From assembly GCA_045646905.1 (NCBI GenBank), contig JAZRLP010000026.1:186001-250000 (forward strand): DNA of 64,000 nt. The letters are read 5' to 3'. Position numbers and translations under genes: made by a program. The notes below the pieces were generated by a model that made no database searches, was not told the DNA's origin, and saw nothing but the letters and a program-made list of their open reading frames with translations. This stretch comes from RGIG4079 sp045646905 (GTDB lineage Bacteria > Bacteroidota > Bacteroidia > Bacteroidales > Muribaculaceae). This document shows positions 54,521-61,644 of the stretch, piece by piece. Every line of letters begins with the position of its first letter. The stretch's first letter is position 1.

Positions 54521-54982
54521 ATGAAAAAGATATCATTAATTTTAGTTGTATTATTGAGCTCATTATTTAGTATGTCGGCTCAAAAACCTATCAAGTGGCG
54601 CTCTAATGTGAAAATGACAAGCGAAACAGAGGGCGTGGTAACAATCAAAGCAATAATAGAGCCTGGATGGCATTTATATGGTATGCAAATTCCGTCGGGA
54701 GGTCCTAAAGCAACAAAGATTGATTTGACTTCATCTGAAGGTGTGAAATTTGTAGGAAATATTACACCATCTATCGCTCCCAAAAAAGTTTACGATAAAA
54801 CTTTTGACTTGAATTTGAATTGGTGGGATCAAAATGTGACTTTTACTCAAAAATTTAAGGTGACATCAAAAAAAGGTGCTAAGATTGTTGGTGTAATTTC
54901 ATATATGGGGTGTAATGACCAAACATGTTCTCCTCCATCTACTCAATCTATAAATATTGTTGTGCCATCATTTAAGAAATAA
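54521..54982 (+). CDS. Stand-alone DsbD N-terminal-domain-like periplasmic protein
   Basis: This 153-residue protein has a signal peptide (MKKISLILVVLLSSLFSMSAQ). The mature part matches the DsbD alpha domain (immunoglobulin-like fold with a Cys pair): PGWHLYGMQIPSGGPKATKI, WWDQNVTFTQKFKV and GCNDQTCSPPS with two Cys separated by four residues. In E. coli this domain passes electrons to periplasmic partners. It closely resembles the N-terminal domain of the next gene (e.g. GWHLYG, GGPK, WWDxNVTF, QKF), so it is a paralogous duplication. Only 6 bases separate the two genes. Its partner may be the neighbouring DsbD. Confidence 0.82.
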   Translation: MKKISLILVVLLSSLFSMSAQKPIKWRSNVKMTSETEGVVTIKAIIEPGWHLYGMQIPSGGPKATKIDLTSSEGVKFVGNITPSIAPKKVYDKTFDLNLNWWDQNVTFTQKFKVTSKKGAKIVGVISYMGCNDQTCSPPSTQSINIVVPSFKK

Positions 54983-54988
54983 AAATAA

Positions 54989-56986
54989 ATGAAAAGAACT
55001 ATTTTTTCTATAGCCATTTTGTTGTTAACATTTATCGGCGCTTTTTCTCAAATAAAAACGCCTATAAAATGGAATAATAAAGTGGAAATGACTTCAGCTA
55101 AAGAGGGCGATTTTGTATTTGTTGTAACAGTTGACCAAGGTTGGCATTTATATGGCTTTAATCTTCCTGAAGGTGGACCTAAATCAACAAATATTATTTT
55201 TGATAAGAATGATAATGTGGAGTTGATTGGTTCAATTGTGCCATCAATTCCTCCAACTGAAAAGGTTGATCCTATATTCTCATTGCAATTGTCGTGGTGG
55301 GACTCAAATGTGACTTTTAAACAAAAATTTAGAATCAAGGAGGATGTTAAGACAACAATTACTGGTCGCATTGAGTTTCAAGGTTGTAACAATGAATCAT
55401 GTATAGCTCCTACTAAAGAGGTCTTCTCATTAGAGGTAGGCTCGGGGCAAGCAAATGTTTCTCCTACAGTAGATTCAGTTGTTGTTCCACAACCTCAAAT
55501 GATTCTCCCTCAACAAAATCAGTTAAACTCCAAAAACAATGCCGAAAATTCATGGTGGGCTCCCGTTGACGTGCCTGCTGAAGATGAATCGGAGCAGCCT
55601 TCAACCAATTCGCCTTGGTGGATGATATTTATTTATGGGTTCTTTGGAGGGTTAGCTGCATTGATTACTCCATGTGTGTGGCCTCTTATCCCGATGACCG
55701 TAAGTTTCTTCTTGAAAAAGAATAAATCAAAAGCTAAATCAATTCAAGATGCAATGACCTATGGCGTTGCAATTATCGTGATATATCTAATCTTGGGATT
55801 GGCTATTACTGTGATATTTGGAGCTGGTAAGTTAAACGAATTGGCTACAAGCGCTCTATTTAATATCATATTTTTCGTGTTGCTTGTGGTGTTTGGTATT
55901 TCATTCCTTGGTGCATTTGATATCAAACTACCTTCTAAGTGGTCAAATGCTATTGATGGTAAAGCCGAGCAAACAACTGGCTTTATCAGCATATTCTTTA
56001 TGGCCTTTACATTGGCTTTGGTGTCATTCTCTTGTACAGGTCCATTGATTGGAACACTATTAGTTGAAGCTGCTTCAATAGGAGATATTTCTGGTCCAGC
56101 AATTGGTATGGCTGGTTTTGCTGTTGCATTAGCTATTCCTTTCACATTGTTTGCGATTTTCCCATCTATGCTCAAGAGTATGCCCAAATCGGGTGGATGG
56201 CTAAATTCGGTTAAGGTTGTGCTTGGTTTCTTGGAATTGGCTTTAGCTCTAAAATTCTTATCAGTAGCCGACTTGTGTGAAGGTTGGGGTATTCTCGACC
56301 GTGAAGTATTCTTGGTATTGTGGATTGTAATATTTGCAATGTTAGGTTTTTATTTGTTGGGTAAATTGAAATTTGCTCATGATGCCGATTTGCAATATGT
56401 ATCAGTTCCTCGATTGTTTTTAGCGATTGCATCATTTGCATTTGTCATATATATGATTCCCGGTCTATGGGGAGCACCATTGAAAAGTATTAGTGCTTTT
56501 GCTCCACCTTTGAGTACACAAGATTTTAATCTATATGGTGGTGGATTTAAGGAATTTGATGATTATGATGCAGGTATGAAATATGCCGAGGAAAACAATA
56601 TGCCGGTATTGATAGACTTTACCGGACACGGATGTGTTAATTGTCGCAAGATGGAAAGTGCAGTGTTTGATACTGAACGCATCCACAAGGTAATCAATGA
56701 AAATTATGTATTGATAAAACTTGTAGTTGATGACAAGGCCGATTTAGATTCAGCTTATACTATCAATGAAAACGGTAAAACAAAACTAATTGAAACAGTT
56801 GGTGATAAATGGTCATATTTGCAGCAACATAAATTCCAAACAAGTACTCAACCTTATTATGTAGTGCTTGATAACAAAGGCAACCCATTGATGAATTCAA
56901 GAGGATATGACCCAGCCGAGAGTGTTGATGCATTTGAGGCATGGCTTATTGATGGTGTTGAAGAATATAACAAAAATAAAAAGTAA
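54989..56986 (+). CDS. dsbD: Thiol:disulfide interchange protein DsbD
   Basis: This 665-residue protein moves electrons from cytoplasmic thioredoxin to the periplasm. It has a signal peptide, then a DsbD alpha domain (about 20-150, GCNNESCIAP), then a Ser/Gln-rich linker. The central part (about 205-480) has eight or so membrane helices with one Cys in ITPCVWPLIPM and the second in FSCTGPLIG. A C-terminal thioredoxin-like domain has Cys549-Val-Asn-Cys552 (GCVNCRKME). The complete three-domain layout is normal. Its TAA overlaps the mazG ATG by one base. Confidence 0.93.
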   Translation: MKRTIFSIAILLLTFIGAFSQIKTPIKWNNKVEMTSAKEGDFVFVVTVDQGWHLYGFNLPEGGPKSTNIIFDKNDNVELIGSIVPSIPPTEKVDPIFSLQLSWWDSNVTFKQKFRIKEDVKTTITGRIEFQGCNNESCIAPTKEVFSLEVGSGQANVSPTVDSVVVPQPQMILPQQNQLNSKNNAENSWWAPVDVPAEDESEQPSTNSPWWMIFIYGFFGGLAALITPCVWPLIPMTVSFFLKKNKSKAKSIQDAMTYGVAIIVIYLILGLAITVIFGAGKLNELATSALFNIIFFVLLVVFGISFLGAFDIKLPSKWSNAIDGKAEQTTGFISIFFMAFTLALVSFSCTGPLIGTLLVEAASIGDISGPAIGMAGFAVALAIPFTLFAIFPSMLKSMPKSGGWLNSVKVVLGFLELALALKFLSVADLCEGWGILDREVFLVLWIVIFAMLGFYLLGKLKFAHDADLQYVSVPRLFLAIASFAFVIYMIPGLWGAPLKSISAFAPPLSTQDFNLYGGGFKEFDDYDAGMKYAEENNMPVLIDFTGHGCVNCRKMESAVFDTERIHKVINENYVLIKLVVDDKADLDSAYTINENGKTKLIETVGDKWSYLQQHKFQTSTQPYYVVLDNKGNPLMNSRGYDPAESVDAFEAWLIDGVEEYNKNKK

Positions 56987-57777
56987 TGTCTCATACACGA
57001 GAGGAAAAAATTGAAGCATTAGGACGCATTATTGATACTCTTGATGAGTTAAGAGTAAAATGTCCATGGGATAGAAAGCAGACAAATGAAAGCCTTCGTC
57101 CCAACACAATTGAGGAGGTATATGAATTGTGTGATGCTTTGATTGGCAACGATGTTCCCAATATAAAGAAAGAACTTGGCGATGTGTTGTTACATGTGCT
57201 ATTTTATGCCAAAATAGCCGATGAACAAGGACAATTTGATATTGCCGATGTTGCCGATGCTCTTAACGCTAAACTAATATTTCGACACCCACATGTGTTT
57301 GGCGATGTAAATGTCAAAGATGCGCACGATGTGGAGCAAAATTGGGAGCAAATAAAACTTAAAGAAAAAGGTGGTAATAAGACTGTCTTAGCTGGAGTGC
57401 CAACAGCTTTGCCTTCTATGATTAAAGCCAATCGCATCCAAGAAAAGGCTGCAAATGTTGGGTTTGATTGGGAAGAACCCAGTCAAGTGTGGGATAAAGT
57501 CAAGGAAGAGATTATAGAATTGTCTCAAGAAATGGCCCATATGGATAAGGCAAAGATGGAAGAAGAAATGGGAGATGTGTTTTTTAGTCTCATAAATGCC
57601 TCTCGTCTTTATGGTATTGATCCCGAAAATGCCCTTGAGAAAACAAACAAAAAGTTTATAAATCGCTTTAATTATTTAGAAACCAAAGTAGCAAATATAG
57701 GCAAGAGTCTAAAAGAAATGACGCTTGAAGAGATGGATGAGATTTGGAATGAAGCAAAATTATTAGAGCGTAAATAA
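56986..57777 (+). CDS. mazG: Nucleoside triphosphate pyrophosphohydrolase MazG
   Basis: This 263-residue protein, the exact length of E. coli MazG, has two all-alpha MazG domains. The first has CPWDRKQTNESLRPN, the EEVYELCDAL helix and KKELGDVLLHVLFYAKI; the second has KVKEEIIELSQEM and EEMGDVFFSLINASRLYG. The acidic residues bind Mg2+ and hydrolyse NTPs to NMP and PPi, cleaning the pool of damaged nucleotides. Translation is coupled to dsbD by TAATG. Confidence 0.93.
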   Translation: MSHTREEKIEALGRIIDTLDELRVKCPWDRKQTNESLRPNTIEEVYELCDALIGNDVPNIKKELGDVLLHVLFYAKIADEQGQFDIADVADALNAKLIFRHPHVFGDVNVKDAHDVEQNWEQIKLKEKGGNKTVLAGVPTALPSMIKANRIQEKAANVGFDWEEPSQVWDKVKEEIIELSQEMAHMDKAKMEEEMGDVFFSLINASRLYGIDPENALEKTNKKFINRFNYLETKVANIGKSLKEMTLEEMDEIWNEAKLLERK

Positions 57778-57787
57778 TAAAGGGGTT

Positions 57788-59806
57788 GTGATTCTTTGCA
57801 TTACTGAGAAACCAAGTGTGGCTAAAGACATTGCCTCTATATTAGGAGCAAATGTTCGTCGTGATGGCTATTATGAAGGTGGTGACTATAAAGTCACATG
57901 GACCTATGGTCATCTATGCACATTGAAAGAGCCAGCCGATTATACCGACCTATGGAAAAGATGGTCGCTTGGTGCATTGCCCATGATTCCACCTAAATTT
58001 GGCATTAAATTAATTGAACAAGATAGCATTATAAGGCAATTTAAAGTTATTGAATCATTGATTGCCGAAGCATCTCAAGTTATAAACTGTGGTGACGCTG
58101 GGCAAGAAGGTGAGTTGATACAGCGTTGGGTAATGCAAAAAGCCAATTGTCATTGCCCTGTAAATCGATTGTGGATTTCTTCACTCACTGACGAGTCTAT
58201 TAAAGAGGGATTTCAGGCATTGAAACCTCAGCAAGAGTTTGATAATCTTTATTTTGCTGGATTGTCAAGAGCTATTGGCGATTGGGTGTTGGGTATGAAT
58301 GCCACTCGCTTGTATTCATTGAAATATTCAGTCCCTGGAAAAGTATTGTCAATAGGACGAGTGCAAACTCCCACATTGGCATTGATAGTTCAGCGACATC
58401 ACGAAATAGCTAATTTCGTTCCCGAAGATTTTTGGGAATTGAAAACAACATATCGCGAAGTGGTTTTTAATGCAACCTCGGGTCGTTTTAAATCACCCGA
58501 TGAGGCTACCGAAGCATTAAATAAAATCAAAGACGCGCTTTTTGTTGTTAAAGAGGTCACCGAAAAGAAAGGAAAAGAATCTCCTCAACGATTGTTTGAT
58601 CTCACTTCGTTGCAGGTTGAGTGCAATAAGCGATGGGGCTGGACTGCCGATGACACATTGCGTCTAATTCAATCATTGTATGAAAAGAAAGTAACTACAT
58701 ATCCTCGTGTAGATACAACATACTTAAGTGATGATATCTATCCTAAAGTACCCGATATTTTAAAGCGTATGACTCCATACGCTAATCTTACAGCCTCTAT
58801 ACTTGGAAAAAAATTGCCAAAGAGTAAGAAGGTGTTTGATAATTCAAAGGTGACTGACCACCATGCAATTATTCCCACAGGACAAGCTCCAACTTCTTTA
58901 GTGGGAGATGAGCGAAAACTATATCATTTAATTGCGTTACGTTTTATTTCGGCCTTCTATCCCGATTGTGAGTTTATGACTACTACTGTAATGGGTGATG
59001 CCGGAGGTGTGGGCTTTAAAGCAACGGGTAAAGTTATAGTCGAACCCGGATGGAGAATTGTATATGAGTCAGATAAATCATCGGCCGATGAACAAAGTGA
59101 GGATAAAATATTGCCACCATTTACTATTGGTGAAAGCGGACCTCACGAGCCATCGTTGTTGAAAAAAATGACGCAACCACCCAAATACTATACCGAAGGT
59201 ACATTGTTGCGCGCGATGGAGTCGGCAGGTAAAACTGTTGATGATGAGGAATTGCGCGATGCTATGAAAGAAAATGGGATAGGGCGTCCGTCAACTCGTG
59301 CAGCGATAATTGAGACTTTATTTAAACGACGATACATTTATCGAGAACGCAAAAATATAATGGCGTCACAAGCTGGTATCGATTTGATTGCTACAATTAA
59401 CGAAGAATTGCTCAAAAGTGCAAAATTAACAGGTTTGTGGGAGAATAAACTACGCCGAATTGAGCGAGGTGAATATAAGGCTGCTGATTTTATAGCCGAG
59501 CTAAAATCAATGGTTGAGGAAATTGTGATAAATGTACTTAGCGATAATTCGTCAAGAAAAATTGAAATCATTGAAGAAGAGAAAAAAACATCAAAAGCCA
59601 AATCTAAATCACTGGGCGAACGAAAACGAATTACAAAATTTGAGCAAATCAGATGTCCCAAATGTGGAAAGGGTCATATATTAAAAGGTCGTACTGCCTT
59701 TGGATGTAGTGAGTATAAAACAGGCTGTGACTTGAAATTGCCATTTGAACAATATCCCGAAACTCTCACTCCATCAAAACTTAATAAGTTAATCAACAAT
59801 AAATAG
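57788..59806 (+). CDS. topB: DNA topoisomerase III
   Basis: This 672-residue type IA topoisomerase starts with a GTG (57788), preceded by AAAGGGG, a rare Shine-Dalgarno-like sequence in this window. The Toprim domain begins ILCITEKPSVAKDIA and contains NCGDAGQEGELI. The catalytic Tyr305 lies in VTTYPRVDTTYLSDD. GIGRPSTRAAIIETL marks the next core motif. The C-terminal ends with a zinc ribbon (CPKCGKGH then GCSEYKTGC). It decatenates or relaxes DNA. It follows mazG by 10 bases. Confidence 0.94.
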   Translation: MILCITEKPSVAKDIASILGANVRRDGYYEGGDYKVTWTYGHLCTLKEPADYTDLWKRWSLGALPMIPPKFGIKLIEQDSIIRQFKVIESLIAEASQVINCGDAGQEGELIQRWVMQKANCHCPVNRLWISSLTDESIKEGFQALKPQQEFDNLYFAGLSRAIGDWVLGMNATRLYSLKYSVPGKVLSIGRVQTPTLALIVQRHHEIANFVPEDFWELKTTYREVVFNATSGRFKSPDEATEALNKIKDALFVVKEVTEKKGKESPQRLFDLTSLQVECNKRWGWTADDTLRLIQSLYEKKVTTYPRVDTTYLSDDIYPKVPDILKRMTPYANLTASILGKKLPKSKKVFDNSKVTDHHAIIPTGQAPTSLVGDERKLYHLIALRFISAFYPDCEFMTTTVMGDAGGVGFKATGKVIVEPGWRIVYESDKSSADEQSEDKILPPFTIGESGPHEPSLLKKMTQPPKYYTEGTLLRAMESAGKTVDDEELRDAMKENGIGRPSTRAAIIETLFKRRYIYRERKNIMASQAGIDLIATINEELLKSAKLTGLWENKLRRIERGEYKAADFIAELKSMVEEIVINVLSDNSSRKIEIIEEEKKTSKAKSKSLGERKRITKFEQIRCPKCGKGHILKGRTAFGCSEYKTGCDLKLPFEQYPETLTPSKLNKLINNK

Positions 59807-59813
59807 CCTCATT

Positions 59814-60317
59814 ATGGACGAATTTTTCCCAGTTTTAAATGCCAATGGGGAGGTAATAGGTAAAGCAACTCGAAAAGAATGCCATTCGGGCTCTATGTTG
59901 TTACATCCGGTTGTGCATCTACACATCTTGCGACAAAAAGAGTATATATATCTACAAAAACGCTCTTTAAATAAAGATATTCAGCCGGGTAAATGGGATA
60001 CAGCTGTTGGTGGACATGTTGATTATGGTGAAACAATCGTTGATGCATTACATCGCGAGGCTCGTGAAGAATTAGGATTAATCGATATTTGCCCTAAGAA
60101 ATTGGTAAGCTATAATTTTCAGTCCGAGGTTGAACAAGAACAAGTAAATGTGTATTATATAGAAGTAGACGATGATTTTGCTCCTACGATTGACCCCGTA
60201 GAGATTGATGATGCTCGGTTTTGGCATTTTGATGAAATCGAAGAAGTTATGGGTAAAGGTGTTCTCACTCCAAACTTTGAAAAAGAATTCACTCGCATAA
60301 AACCTCTTATAAAATGA
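59814..60317 (+). CDS. Nudix hydrolase (YfcD-like)
   Basis: This 167-residue protein has an N-terminal leader (DEFFPVLNANGEVIGKATR) typical of YfcD/Idi-like Nudix proteins and the Nudix box GHVDYGETIVDALHREAREE, which fits Gx5Ex7REUxEExGU. The box binds Mg2+ for cleaving a phosphoanhydride bond; the substrate is unknown. Its last codon TGA overlaps the next gene's ATG (ATGA), so the two are coupled. Confidence 0.9.
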   Translation: MDEFFPVLNANGEVIGKATRKECHSGSMLLHPVVHLHILRQKEYIYLQKRSLNKDIQPGKWDTAVGGHVDYGETIVDALHREAREELGLIDICPKKLVSYNFQSEVEQEQVNVYYIEVDDDFAPTIDPVEIDDARFWHFDEIEEVMGKGVLTPNFEKEFTRIKPLIK

Positions 60318-60469
60318 ATATAACATTACAATATGTTACTATAGCGTTATTGATTGTTATCGCTATTCTTTACTTCATTAGAAAAGGAAGGAATAATAAA
60401 AAGAATATAAATTGCGATGAAAATTGCTCACAATGTGATTTATATAAGCATTGTAACTCGAAAAAATAA
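60314..60469 (+). CDS. Small Cys-rich single-pass membrane protein
   Basis: This 51-residue ORF is read directly from the sequence. It begins MNITLQYVTIALLIVIAILY, one hydrophobic helix (about 5-22), followed by a Lys/Arg/Asn-rich stretch and a Cys cluster (Cys34, Cys38, Cys41, Cys47). The layout resembles small FeoB-associated Cys-rich membrane proteins, but feoB here is 30 kb away. ATGA overlap with the Nudix gene, the helix followed by positive charges and four Cys in a short tail argue for a real gene. A metal-binding or redox role is possible but unproven. Confidence 0.65.
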   Translation: MNITLQYVTIALLIVIAILYFIRKGRNNKKNINCDENCSQCDLYKHCNSKK

Positions 60470-60497
60470 AAAATCATAAAATAAGAATGTGAAAATA

Positions 60498-60529
60498 TTT
60501 GTGTGAATAAAGATTTTGTTGTATCTTTG
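60498..60529 (+). promoter_or_regulatory. Bacteroidota-type promoter of tRNA-Cys
   Basis: TTTG (60498-60501), a 20-base spacer and TATCTTTG (60522-60529) are a textbook match, 18 bases before the mature tRNA. Confidence 0.8.
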
Positions 60530-60547
60530 CACTTGTAAATCACAAAG

Positions 60548-60619
60548 GGTTCCTTGGATGAGTGGCTTAGTCAGCGGTCTGCAAAACCGTGTACGGCGGT
60601 TCGAATCCGCCAGGAACCT
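60548..60619 (+). tRNA. tRNA-Cys (GCA)
   Basis: A 72-base cloverleaf is seen: acceptor GGTTCCT with AGGAACC, a D arm of GAT and GTC, an anticodon stem GCGGT/ACCGT with loop CTGCAAA (anticodon GCA at 60581-60583), a four-base variable loop, and a T stem GGCGG/CCGCC with TTCGAAT. The discriminator base is T, a Cys tRNA identity element. No CCA is encoded. Confidence 0.96.
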
Positions 60620-60620
60620 C

Positions 60621-60656
60621 AAAAAGAAAGAGTTTCATTTGAAACTCTTTCTTTTT
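60621..60656 (+). terminator. Terminator of tRNA-Cys
   Basis: A 16-bp stem (AAAAAGAAAGAGTTTC with its complement) around ATTT ends in a T run, directly after the tRNA. Confidence 0.9.
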
Positions 60657-60795
60657 TTATGCCTATTTAAAAGTATAAACTATTTTATAGTAATAATCTA
60701 AAATTAGTGGGTGTGTTATTGCTATGCTAAAAGTTTATTTTTCCACCCATTGTGGGAGATATAACGTAAGTTGTTTTTGAGTGTAAATATAAAGA

Positions 60796-60822
60796 AATGG
60801 CTACCGAATTATGGTAGCCATT
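60796..60822. terminator. Orphan hairpin, same stem as the terminator at 47439
   Basis: AATGGCTACC and GGTAGCCATT pair perfectly around a 7-base loop. The stem is identical to that of the terminator after the WD40 gene. No gene ends nearby on the plus strand; it could stop minus-strand sRNA read-through. Confidence 0.5.
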
Positions 60823-61105
60823 GTTTATGTTGTAAATAAAGGTTTTAATCAGGCCGTTGTGCGTATTTTTTTGTTGGCCTAGTGTGTTAACATATTAGAT
60901 TAAGAAATTGGAATTGGTAGTTGTGTGATTATTATGCGTCAAAATTACGCAAAGGTTTTCGTTCATGCAAGTATATATGTGTGAAAATTACACAATTAAC
61001 TAAAAATTAACATTCCATGCATTTGTCTAATGCGACATGACCCAATATGCTTGGTGGAATATAGTGGAGTGAGAATGATATGTGATAATAATTGGAAAAT
61101 TTAAA

Positions 61106-61199
61106 AGAAGAGAGATAGATTGCTTTATAAAGCGACTGCACTCGACCAATCTACCAATTTGTCCGCTGAACAATCTATCTAGGTGGTAGCCTCTCTTCT
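61106..61199 (-). ncRNA. Candidate structured small RNA (sRNA B)
   Basis: On the minus strand the predicted transcript starts at about 61199. Its first nine bases, AGAAGAGAG, pair perfectly with the last nine, CTCTCTTCT (61106-61114). After a ten-base bulge (GCTACCACCT) an 8-bp stem ATAGATTG/CAATCTAT continues the rod. The interior has a second TAGATTG and the palindrome GCTTTATAAAGC. The 3' side is followed by TTTAAATTTT. There is no ORF of note, and the promoter at 61205-61235 points to it. I recognise no known family. Confidence 0.55.
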
Positions 61200-61204
61200 A
61201 CTAA

Positions 61205-61235
61205 CAAAGGTAGTGATAATGTTGTGTATGAGCAA
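61205..61235 (-). promoter_or_regulatory. Minus-strand promoter of sRNA B
   Basis: On the minus strand TTG (61233-61235), a 20-base spacer and TACCTTTG (61205-61212) fit the consensus. The predicted start is at the 5' base of the outer stem. Confidence 0.6.
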
Positions 61236-61281
61236 GCCAATGTCAATTATTTATTGTATTGCATTGGTGTATAGAGTCAAC

Positions 61282-61364
61282 AAAAAAAGGACGCAAACTT
61301 GCGAGTTATGGAAATTAAAAAATCCCTTCACCTACGTCCGAAACGTACTCTAGAGCAATCCTTT
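61282..61364 (-). ncRNA. Candidate small RNA (sRNA A)
   Basis: About 83 bases on the minus strand lie between a strong promoter and a run of seven T (61282-61288). GGACG (61335-61339) can pair with CGTCC (61289-61293) just before the T run, giving a terminator-like end. A competing hairpin, TACGT/ACGTA around TTCGG (61333-61347), shares three bases with that stem. No protein-coding sequence is seen. Family unknown. Confidence 0.5.
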
Positions 61365-61370
61365 CTGGTG

Positions 61371-61401
61371 CAAAGATATCAAAAATGTTTGCCCCCACAA
61401 A
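61371..61401 (-). promoter_or_regulatory. Minus-strand promoter of sRNA A
   Basis: On the minus strand TTTG (61398-61401), a 19-base spacer and TATCTTTG (61371-61378) match both boxes exactly. It overlaps the start of a small plus-strand ORF. Confidence 0.65.
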
Positions 61402-61579
61402 TAATAGTAAGGAAAAATCTACTAATGAGGTGACAGAAAATGGTACTAAATTTTCTTTACGCGTTGGTGGTGTGTTATATCCACAAGGGGATGACTATGA
61501 TGACACTCGTAAGAAGTATAACGACGGGGTGAAATCGTTTGGCTACAAAATGCGTGAGGGGTATCAAGAGTCAATTTAA
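61385..61579 (+). CDS. Orphan 64-codon ORF, possibly a gene remnant
   Basis: The ORF encodes 64 residues: a Thr/Asn/Glu-rich N-terminal part, KFSLRVGGVLYP, then a charged region (DDTRKKYNDGVKSFGYKMRE). No promoter or Shine-Dalgarno-like sequence is seen; a minus-strand promoter lies over its first codons. The KFSLR phrase and the charged helix remind me of fragments of large polyvalent phage or conjugative-element proteins, which would make this a truncated remnant next to a tRNA. That is only an impression. It may equally be a chance ORF. Confidence 0.3.
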   Translation: MFAPTNNSKEKSTNEVTENGTKFSLRVGGVLYPQGDDYDDTRKKYNDGVKSFGYKMREGYQESI

Positions 61580-61591
61580 GAGTATTGAAAA

Positions 61592-61623
61592 GAAAAGACC
61601 CTCGAGATGTCGAAGGTCTTTTC
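61592..61623. terminator. Terminator of the phospho-sugar mutase gene
   Basis: GAAAAGACC and GGTCTTTTC, extended by TCGA/TCGA with one mismatch between, form a hairpin 22 bases after the mutase stop. It can act in both directions. Confidence 0.8.
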
Positions 61624-61644
61624 ATATCGTAAATTAAAAATTTA

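Noticed and set aside
61106..61205. A tRNA or 6S RNA in the structured segment after tRNA-Cys
   Set aside because: No cloverleaf with a T arm can be drawn on either strand. The length is about half that of 6S RNA, although paired ends are similar.
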